This document shows, in pieces, positions 34,101 to 46,100 of a stretch of DNA of 46,211 nt. Under the pieces are notes generated by a model. The model made no database searches and had not been told where the DNA came from. It worked only from the letters and a program-made list of their open reading frames with translations. The translations under genes and the position numbers were made by a program. The stretch lies in NCBI GenBank assembly GCA_964456745.1, contig CAYWBW010000018.1:1-46211 (forward strand), in the 5' to 3' direction. Position 1 is the first letter of the stretch. Each line of letters starts with the position of its first letter. Source of the stretch: CAYWBW01 sp964456745 (lineage in GTDB: Bacteria > Patescibacteriota > Gracilibacteria > GCA-2401425 > JAJOLG01).

Positions 34101-37100
34101 ATATATTAATAGCACTCGGAGTTGCATGAAGATTTACACTATAAGAATCTGAAGATATTCATGTATCTGACCAAGCTTTAAGATTTGCAGTTCAACCAGC
34201 AAATGTAAATCAGCTTACTTGAGCTGTACATATTCAATTACTTGATGTGTTACAAGTTCATACTGTAGTGCCTCAATTTTTTATTGTAATAGTTTCTCAT
34301 CAAAGTGCTCTTCAGTTTATATCTTTATATAAGACATAGGCTTCAGTGCTTTGATAGTTATCATAAAGATCAGTATTTCTTATAACCATATCTAAATAAA
34401 ATCAAGATTTTGTACTTACTGTAGTAAATGATTTGTTTTCACTACTTATTCATGCAATGTCTGCTGAAAATGTTCAAGCTTGGTTTGATTCTCAAAGATC
34501 TACAAGATTTGAATAATATACTCATGAAATCTCGTTAGTTACTCATGAAACTTTTCATTCAGTTCATCATGTAATAGAAAAATCTACAGGGAATCCTTCA
34601 ACAATACAATTGTTGGCTCATCCAGAACCATAAAGTGATACTGGTCCAATTGCTGCTCATGTAAGTGTATTTCATGTAAATGGAGCATAGTTAGATCATG
34701 CAGTTATACTAAAGAATATGTATTTATCTTTAGCTGAAGTTGGAATCATAAAATTTTCTCATCGTTCTAGGGTGTCAGTCATATTTGTTCATATTGCATC
34801 ATCTGCTATATACCATATATATGTTGAATTATCTTGATCTCCATCTATATCTGTAAATTCATGTGCTCAAATTACATATTGTCAAATTCAAGCTGATCAA
34901 GAAATATATGCTCAGCTTATAGAAGGAACATGTCAGTCTGCATATATATATGATCAAGTATAAATAGATCATGTCATCGATATAGATCATCAGGTTGAAA
35001 TTGGTCTTACTGCAAATGCTAAATAACTTCCAGCATCTGCTCATGTAACTGAGTAGTTAAGAGTATTTGCTCATGTGATTGTATATGCATTTGATCAAGA
35101 TCAGTCTGAGGCTCTAAGCCACATAAATTGACTTTCTCATTGTGCATCTCAGTTTGAATCAAAATATGAATATGTTCAAGTTAGTTGCTCATATACGATT
35201 GTATCTACTAAGCTAGCTCAAGAAGAGTCTAATATTAATACAGATGAAGCACTCGGTTTAGCAGAAATTGTTCAAAATATTTCACTTTTTACAGTTTTTC
35301 ATTTTACTAATATTGAGGAAGTAGTCACTTCGAAGAATATGTATTTTCATTGATCTAAGTCACCAGTTGTGTAAGATTGAAGGATTGCTCATGTAATTGT
35401 TTCAGCATTTGCTCAAGTGGAAGAGTTAGATCTGTACCATTGATAAGTAGTAGCATTTATATCTTCTTCTAATCCATCATTTTCTAAATAAGCATAGGTT
35501 GATGTTAATGTGTCTCAAACTGCAATGGATCAAGTAATGGTTGCTCAGGTAGCCGAAGGTAATTGCTTATAGCTTCATGAGGGAACATTAAAATCACTTG
35601 TCCATCTAGCTATTCATTTTGATATTCTTATTTCATCAAGGTATCAAAAATATTGGTAATCATCTCTGCGTGCAAATCTTTTACCAATAGCTATATGCAT
35701 ATCTGTGATTATATTTCATGTTACAGTACTTCAACTAGCAAATATTTTTCAATTTACAAAAATGTATGCATTTGTTCCGCTTCTTACAGCGGCGATATGT
35801 GCCCATTGATCTTGATAATCAAATCATCATACCCATTGAATATCTGTAGACCAAAATGATAACTCATCTCCCCATCAGCCTTTTCATATATACCAGGAGT
35901 CACTACTTATAAATCCTCAGTGCTTAATTCATTTATCATATACCCACATGTCAAGTGTAAAATCTTCAGATCAAAACTGCCAATCTATATTGGTAAAGCC
36001 TTCATCTACATCAAGAGATGAACTTTGATCAAAATATATTGAAGTATTTCAAAACTTTTTTTGATCACTTGAATGAATTGTGTTTCAATTATTAGTAAAT
36101 ATTCTATCTTGTGATCTTCAATTTCATATATCATTAAAATCACTATTTCAATTTGTATGATCAGATTGTAGTAAAAATACTGTATATTCATCATTCCACA
36201 TTGTATCTTCTTTTATTGCAGCACTTTTTACTGTAGCTCAAGTATTTGGATATGTATTTGACACAGGGGTAAGTTCATAATAAATGTATTTATGATAATC
36301 TGCTCAGGTAAGTGTGTATTGATTTGATATTGCTCAAGTAATTGCTGTTCAGGTTCAATTTGCTGTGTCTGATCTGTACCATTGAAATAATGAAGTACCT
36401 TCAGTTTTTCAGCCTTCCATGTACAAGAGTGAGTATGTACTTGTAAGATTTTCTCACATATTTGTATTTCAAAGTATTGTTAGTCATGTTCCAGATGGTG
36501 GGTAATTAGCAGTGATAATATTACTCATTATGCTATTTCATGCGTATGGAGTATTATTAGATACTGGAGTAACTTTTAAAAATACGTATTTATCTCACAG
36601 TTTTAAAGTGTAATTAATTCATGTTGCATTGTCTATTGCTTCAGCATTCGCTCACGTTGAAGAATCTGAATTGTACCATCTGTAGATACTATTTCACTGA
36701 TTGTCATTTTCAGAATCAATAAATGTATGTGTTCAACTTAATACTTCTCATATTAGCTTGCTTCATGTAATTGTTACGTTTGTTAGTGTTGGCTTTGTAT
36801 TGTATTCAACTGATGGAGGAGTGAAATTTTCGGTCCATCTGGCTATTCATTTGGAAAATCTAAGTTCGTCAATGTATCAGTTAAACCAGCTGGTATTACA
36901 TGCTCATCCAATTTTTAGATCATAATTATTACCAGTTGAGCCTCATATTCATATTTCATAAGAAATATCTTTAATTCAATTTATATATAACTTTATCTTA
37001 GTTCACTCTTTAACATATGCAACATGGGTAAAAGTTCATATTCATATTGTTGTATCTCAGGTAAAAAACTTAATTCAGTTTTTGTAGAAATATCATTTAA

Positions 37101-40100
37101 GTTTTCATCAGCTTATCATTAACATATAATGATGATCTTCTGGTCAGCAACCAGCATTACCCATAATTAAATGATTTCAAGAAGTAATATTTGGATTTAC
37201 CCAAGCATCTATTGTAAAATCTCAGGTTCAAGCATCAAAATATTCATTGCTAGTAATATTTAAATAATCACCAGCTCAATTAAATAAAATTGAACCTGAT
37301 CAGTAATGTTTTTCAGATGGCGATATAGTTGGTCAAGCGGTGGTTATAGAATGATTATATTTTGAATTATCATTTATAATACCTCAGTTTCAGTGAATTA
37401 GTAGATTTGTATAATTATCTTTCTGACAGTATCATAAATTATTTTTTGTTCAATTTAAGTATTTATTTTGAATGTCTCAGTCATTTAAAGCTTTTTCATA
37501 AATTGCAATCTCATCAATTGATCAATTAAAGTAATCAGTTCAATTTCAATTTCTTCATATATTTATATCAGAAGTAGTAGATGAGATAGAAGATGGAATA
37601 GATCCACTAATGGTGGTAGCACTCTCAATTCAATCAATATATATTTTTATTCTATCATTGTTAAAGCCAGTATCTCAGTTGTAAACGATTGATAATAAAT
37701 GCCATGAATTATCCGATACTATTGCATCAGTAGTTTCTGTGTAAGCTCAAGTTCAAATATTTATTCATATTTGAGAGTCATCATTTTCTCATGTCTTTAT
37801 TTCCCATGATTCCTGATTTGTTTTCCATTTGCTTACAAATGTTCATGTAGTTGAAGCTGAAGATTTTTTCATCCAAAGACTAATTGTCATTCATGAACCA
37901 GTATTAAAAGTGTTATTGTTTGGAATGTTGACAAAATCATCCATTCAATCAAAACTAATTGCTCTTCATACTTTTCAAGATCAAGATGATATATTTCATC
38001 AATTATAGATTCAGTTATTTACATTTAGATAGCTATCATGAATAATTGATCAAGTTTGAGATTCAAGACCCCAGTAAGAAACTAGTTTGTCACCTGATTT
38101 ATAGTCTAGACAGGCATCTAAATCATTTGGAAGTCAATCTTGATCATCATCACTAGTTTGTCCGAAAGCTTTAAATTCAGAAGAAGAACATGAGTATATT
38201 ATGGCTAGGTTTCAAGACAATACTGCAATATTTGAAGGATCTAGGGCTAGTCATCAGCTACATGTGGTGTTTGGATTATTTGAAAGTGATCATGTTCAAT
38301 AGTCTAGGTCTCAATAGTGTTTAGAAAGTATTTCTGTCATAGGTAGTGCGACTCAAGTTCTTGAAACTATATTGTCAAGAAGGGGGATTTCAAGTTTTAT
38401 AGCTTTTGAAAATTTTAAGTTTTTTCAATCAATTCAATAATCAAATCATCATCTATATAGTTTTCATGCTATTTTTGTTTGAGAAATTGCTCAAGTTATT
38501 GAGAGTAAATTTAAATCAAATTCATTTCAATTTCATTCTGTTATATTGGTATCGAGTCTCATGGTTACAGATCCACTGTTATCATATCAAATAAATGATT
38601 GTTTAAGTTTAAAACTTGATTCCAAGTTAATTAAGCTTGCTCATGTATAGTGAGATCAAACGTAAATACTTGTTTGTTCTATGTCTCGTCTATATTTTAC
38701 AATATCATCCTCTTCTACAAAAGAAGGACCACTATATCTTCAATACTTAGATGGAGTAAAGTTGTTTTGATACATTCATCTAAGTCATTTAGATAAATGT
38801 ACCTCATCAATATATCATTTAAAGAAATCCGTCATTCAAACACTTGAATCATCTCTTGCTCATATGATAAGATCAGAAGAAGGGTTGTCAAATGTTCAAT
38901 CTCATGCAATTGTTTGTGTTTTTAATAATTCTCAGTTTACAAATAAATAATATGTATCTGCAGCTGCTCTTGTTCATGCTATTCTTCAAAAAGCAACGTG
39001 AGTCCATGTTTTTGCTTCTATAACAGCATCTGGAATTTTATAATCGGCATCTGATTTTATTCATAATTTATATTTTCAATTAGTAGCGTCTTTTTCAAGC
39101 CAGAAGTACCAAAATATACTAGAACTATCTTCCTGAGAGAAAATTGTATAGTGAGTTTGATTTCAGCTCGGAAGTAAATAAATCCAGGCATCAAATGAAA
39201 TCATGTCAAATGCGCTATATCAATCAAATTTAAAATCATAATCTCATCTATCATTCACTGATAAGTAGTCTCATGCTCAATCAAAATAAATTGAACTTTT
39301 TCATATAATAGATTTTTTTGTTGAATGGTAAACATCTCAAAATCTATTTATTTCATAAATATTTTCATTAGTTCAAGGTTGCCATGTTCATATATCTTGT
39401 TTTCTATAGACGGAAGAGTCTTTAAATTCTTGATTTCAATTATCATTATCAGAGTGTATTAAAAGTCGAGTTTCTCACTCATTACCATAAACTTTATCAC
39501 AATATCATATACCTTCTAGTCCTGAATTATAATGATAATTAGCTTCTTGAATATCATCCCAGCTATATTTATTACCCCATAGTGAAGCAAATAAATTTCT
39601 GGAATATATTGCAATATCGTCTATATCTCAAGCTACTACATTTTCCAATGATCCATTGGATCAAATCATTAGATCATTTGCACTATCTGAAAGTGTTCAT
39701 AGATTTAGATGTTTTGTTCATTGTACGGCAAGTTCTCAATCAACATATATTAATATTTCATGATAAGTATTTGAATCATATGTATCAACAAAGTTTCTTA
39801 ATGTTCATGCAATATGATGCCAATTTCAATCAACCAATGCTCATGTATCATAATAACTTTCTGATTCGCTACTACTTGTCATTGTTACTTCAAAAGTCCA
39901 TCAGCTTGCATTGGAATATGATAAGTCAAAACTTCATGCTTTAGAAGCAAGTACAAAAGATTTTGTAGAAGTTGTTCTTACCCATCCTTCGACAGTAAAT
40001 TCTTCCCATCAAGTGGTGTCTAAATCTCATACATTAATTCAATTTCAATCATTTCAGTCAATATTTATATATCAACCTAGGATTCATCATGTCATCCATG

Positions 40101-43100
40101 AATTTCATGCTCATATGATTGTCGCACTATCATCATTGTTATTTGAATCATATGCAATAGTTCAAGTTCAGGATTCAAATCAATAATAGGCTTCCATTCA
40201 ACGTGTTTGAGAACCAATACCAGCAGTTTGCATAACATTTAAATCATTACAAACATCAAGATGATATTTTAATCAGTCTCAGTCTGGATCTGTTGGATCT
40301 GTTGCTGTACATACTTCACCAATATATTGATCAAGTGGAAAATCATCAGAAAAGTCACTATCCCATCTAGCAATATTTGAAACTCTTATTTCATCTAAAT
40401 AACCATTAAATATATTTCAATTTCTATCTTCTCAAATCTTGATTCATCAAGATCATATTTGAATATCTTCATTGAAATTAATGTGTGAGCCAATTTCTAT
40501 TCAGTCAACAAAGGCTTTTAAATTGGATCAACTTCTAGTAATAGCCAAGTGATACCAATTATTAATTGCCAGGCTGCTAGTAAATGAATATGAGCTTCAA
40601 TTAATAATAATTTCTATTTGCTCATTGTCTGTTTTATGTAGCAAGTCTATTCCAGATCCCTGATCACCAATATTGATTAATGATGAAAGTGATCATGTTA
40701 TAGTGTTAATATTTAAGTCTATAGTAAAATTTCATGTTCCAAAATTGAATTCATTACTATTTGGAATTTCTAAGTATCACGCCTGATTTCCATCAAAATA
40801 TATGGAACTTTGTCAGAATACTGATGTTGAATTATTGTGCTCTGTTGCTCAGGTTAATGTTTCAATATTAAATAAATATGCAGCTCAAGCATTTGATCAT
40901 GGAGTATCTTCATAGTATGATCATACTATGGCAGTATTTCAATTTTTTGATAATCATACTGATATTCAGAAATTATCGCTAGCTAAAGAGTTATCCATTG
41001 AAAGTTTGCTATAATTTATCCAAGATCATGAATTGTTTTTGAATACATATGCAGCTCAAGAATTTAATCAGTTATCATTATTTCAATAAATAGCTCAGAT
41101 AATGACACTAAGTCAATCATTAGATATTGATACTGAAGATCAAAATCTATCATCTGCCAGGCCATCACTAGCTATAATTTTTTGACTTTCAATAAATGTT
41201 CATCAGCTTTTAGTAAATATATATACAGCTCAAGCTTTAGAAGCTTGTTCGCCATCTTCACTAGCTCAAATAATTGCAGTTAGTCAATCATTAGATATAG
41301 ATACTGAATGTCAAAAAAATTCACTTAAACCTGCATCATTTGCTATAAGTTTTTGACTTTGAACTAAGATTCCTCAAGTTTTTGTAAAGAGATATGCAGA
41401 CCCTGCATTGGTAATTATACTATCATCAGCAAGTGCTCATATTATTGCACTGTCTCAATTTTTGGATAAACTAACAGAATTTCAAAATTGAGTACTCACT
41501 TTTTCATCATTAGCTATAAGTTTTTCTCATGCTATCCATGTTTCTTGTATATATCTAAATACATAAGCTGACCCTGCATTAGAAAGTCAATTACTATCTT
41601 CGAATTGAGCTCAAACAATTGCAGTAAGTCAATCAGAAGATATATCTACTGAATATCAAAATTGATCACCTGCTGCTTTGTCAAATGCTCAAATTTTTTG
41701 TTGTATCCAGCTTCATCAGATAAGTTTAAATATGTAGGCAGATCAAGAAGTAGCTCATGAGTCATCATCTCAATAAGCTCATGTTATTATAGTTTTTCAA
41801 TCAGAAGATATTGCTATTGACACTCATAAAAAGTCACTGGCTACTCTGTCACTTGCATAAATCTTTATATCTTTTATCCAAGCTCATGAACTATATCTGT
41901 AAACATAAAAAGATCATGTATCTCCCAAGGCTCAATAATGATCATAAAATGTTCATATTACTGCAGTACGTCAATCATCAGATATTGCTACCGATCGTCA
42001 AAATTGATCGTTAGCTATTATATCAGTAGGTTGTATTCTCTGACCTTCGGCAAAATTCTCATAATTAGCAACTTTAATTTTATGATTTACTCCTAAGGCA
42101 GAGCTATCTACAAATGCTTGATCTCAAGTATTGTTATCTGAATGTATTAATAATAGCGTGTTAATGTCATTTCATATAGCGCACCAATCTCAAATATAAA
42201 TTATATTACTCATTACTTCGACTCCAGGTGAAGGTTGATTGTCAGATCAAGGAGTAACTTTAAATATAATATAGTATCAATTGTCAGCCTCTTGTATAGT
42301 ATAACCAGTAGTCGTTGCTTGAGCTCATGTAATAGTTATAGCATTTGCTCATGAAAAGCTAGTACTTCTGTACCATTGATAAGTTGTTCATAGTTCTTTG
42401 TTAGAACTATCTTCATCTGACCACACATAAGTTCATATTAAATCATCTCCATTAGAAGCACTTTGTACTTCTGTTCAAGAAGAATTTCTAATTTTAACTA
42501 AGCTTGCAACAGGAGTAGATAACACACAAGGAGCAGATCCAAAAGCTTCAAAAGGAAAGTCATCAGAAAAATCATTATCCCATCTAGCAACTTTAGAAAC
42601 TCTTATCTCATCTAAATAACCATTAAATCTATTTCAATTATTATCTTCTCATATCTTAGCTCAAATAGATCAAGCTTGAATATCTTCATTAGAAGCAGTA
42701 TCTATTCAAACTTGAACTCAGTCTATAAATACTTTTAAATATCAAGCCTCTCTCACTAAAGCAATATGATACCAAGTACTAGTAGCTAAATTACTTGTAA
42801 ATGTATAAGAATTACCATTAATTATAACTTCTAACTGCTCATCTGTATTTTTATATAATAAATCCAATCAAGTACCCTGACTTCCAATATTAACAAAAGC
42901 AGGATAATCTCAAGTTATAATATTCACATTTAAATCTATAGTAAAATCTCAAGTTCCAAAATTCCAATCATTTCCACTATCAATATCTAAAAATCATCAC
43001 TCATTTCAATCAAAATATATTGAACTTTCTCAAACAGCAGAAGTCCATCAGTAATGTTCAGTTGCTCAAGTTAGTGTTTGAACATTAAATATATATGCTG

Positions 43101-46100
43101 TTCAAACGTTAGATGTTCATTCAATATCTCAATTAAATGCTCAAGCTATTGTAGTATTTCAGTCACTAGAAATTGATACAGATTTTCAAAATTGATCACT
43201 TGCTTGACCATCATTTGCTGTTAATTTTTTAAGTATTTCCCATGTTCAAGAATTGTTTTTATATATATAAGCAGATCCTGCATCTGTTCACATTGCATTA
43301 TCATTTCAGTGATCTCAAATTATCAATGTATTTCAATCATCTGATATTGATATTGAGTATCAAAAAAGACTGCCGCCTTGAGCATCAGGTGCAATTAATT
43401 TTTGACTTTGCACGTAGCTTCATCAGGTTTTGGTGAAGATGTATACTCATCAAACATCTGTTAATCATATTTTATCAACTCAGTAAGCTCAAACCATGGC
43501 AGTATTTCAGTCATCAGATATTGATACTGACCATCAAAAATAATCATTTAATTGTCAATCAGATGATAAAAGTTTGTGGCTTTGTATAAATCATGCTCAT
43601 GTGTCTGTAAATATATAAGCAGCTCATACATTTGATCATGAAGAATCTTTTAAATGAGCTCATACAATAGCAGTTTTTCAATTATTTGCTAATGATGCTG
43701 ATACTCAAAAATTATCGCCTGCATCGGTATCAAGTGCTGTAATCTTTTCATCTTGTTCCCATGATCATAATCTATATCTAAGTATATAGGCAGCTCAATC
43801 ATCTGTTCATAGTCATTCATATCAAGATGATCCAATGATTGCAGTTTTTCAATCATCAGATAATGAAATTGAAGATCAATAACCTGAGTTCAATTTGCCA
43901 TCAAATGCCATAATCTTTTCTTGTGTCCATGTTCAGTTATTAGTAAATATATATATTGATCATGCGTTTGCTCACTTGGCATTATCTTCTCAACCTGCTC
44001 ACACAATTGCAATATTTCAATCATTAGATATTGTTAATGCTGATGAAAAATAAGACCATGCTTCTGGGTCACTGGCAGTAAGAAGCTTCCTTTCTATCCA
44101 AGTTCAGGAGTTGTTTTCAAAAATATAAGCTTCTCATGCATTTCAGGCTCATCCATCACCATAAATTGCTCAAACAATTGCGTAATTTCAATCATCTGAT
44201 ATTGACGTTGTTCATCAAAATCAGTTATTTATTAATCATACACTTCAATTTATTTCTTGATCTTCCGCAAAACCTTCAAATGTTCCAACGTTAACATTAT
44301 GCTTTTTTACTCAATCCGAACTATCTTCAAATATCTGACCTCAGTCACTTGTATTTGAATGTATCAAAAGGAGCGTATCTAAATCATTTCAAGCAGGACA
44401 CCATTCTCAAATATATACTGCGTTACTTAAAACTCATGTTCAGATATCTCCGATCCAATCTGATACTGGTGAAACTTCAAAGAATATGTAGTTATTTATA
44501 TCAGATCATGTTACAGTATATCAGGTATTATTAGCCCCATTAATTTCAGTGGCTCAGGCTCATGTGAAACTAGTTGATTTATACCATTTGAAAGTAGATC
44601 CGCTTTCTGTATCTTGATCATTTATATCTGAAAAATTGTATATTCAAATTAGTGAGTCTCAAACGTTTGCACTTTGTGTTCCATCTCAAGAGTTATTTGT
44701 AATTGTTACTCAATTGGCAGTAGGGACTGTACATAATTCGACTCAACATTGACTATAAACATATTTAGGATCACTTTTTACAGCAGTTCAAGTATAGGTA
44801 GATGAATCTATATAATAATAAGGAGTCATCTCAAGTATTAAGTATTTTCAATAATAATCTGAAGATACTGTATAATTTATTTGATCAGCTCAGTTTATAA
44901 TTGTAGGGTTATCTCAATTTGAAGAATTACTTATATACCACTGAAAAGTAGATCCTGTTTCATTTAGTCATCAAGTTCAGTAAAAGGAATAATCTCAAAT
45001 TACTTCTTCTAGTGTTGCTGCAGTTCATGTAATACTTGGAACTGCATTACAAACGTCTCAAAGTCAATTTCAAGAATATACTTCAAATTCATTTAATGTA
45101 ATTGTATTTGAAGAAGGATTTGTTAACCTTATTCTTAAATATTCTGTATTAATAGCAGGAACTAAATCTATTGTTTTAATTTCTTCAATTGCAAGATGCC
45201 CGGTTGCGTTATAGCTTGGAATCTTTATCCATCATGTTTCATCTAGTCATGTAGTGGTTCATGTAGAGTATTCTAAAACATAGTCATAACTAACATCAAG
45301 AAAAGAATCATTAAATAGTTTGATTCTTGACACGCTGGTTATTTCAGGCATTTTAAGAATAATGTTTCAAGAACTTTGATCATTTTGAGTAGAACTATAC
45401 ATTTGATTATAGCTAGTATTTCAAAAATCTCTATCAAGTATGTTGTAAATATGGTGATTATTTGATCAAGACGGATAATATTCATTTGCATTACAATTTC
45501 ACTCATTACATCAGATATTTGTAGCAGCTTGCATTCCATTAACATATGTTAGGTCAGTTTTTTCTTGACCATTATTTGGAATGTAAACACAATTATCAAA
45601 TTCATCTGAATAAAGATCTCAATCAATATCTTGTCCATCTCATACAACTTCTGATGCACTACAAGAATAAATTGTAGCAATTCAATTAACAATATTTGCT
45701 AAAGTTGAAGGATTTGAAGGTATTCAGTCTGTACATGTATCATTTGGATTTATTGTTAATCATACTGTATTAAATTCTAAATCTCATTCATGTTTAATTT
45801 TCATTTCAATATTTGAACTTAAATATGAGTCACTAATTGGAACTTCTAATTTCACAGGATTTGAGAAATATAATTTTTCTCATGGTATTCAAAAACTTAT
45901 TCATCATTTAAAATCAAATGATGACACTGCTGGAGTAGTGTCTGATGTTACTCAGGTAAGTGTTAAGTCATTTAAGCTAAATGAACTATTGTCGTGTAAT
46001 CTAATTTGAATATTTTTTGGAAAGTGTATTTTAGCTGATTTATTAGCTTCTTGTGTTGTGTTAATATCAAATATTATATCATTATCAAATGTTATCAAAG

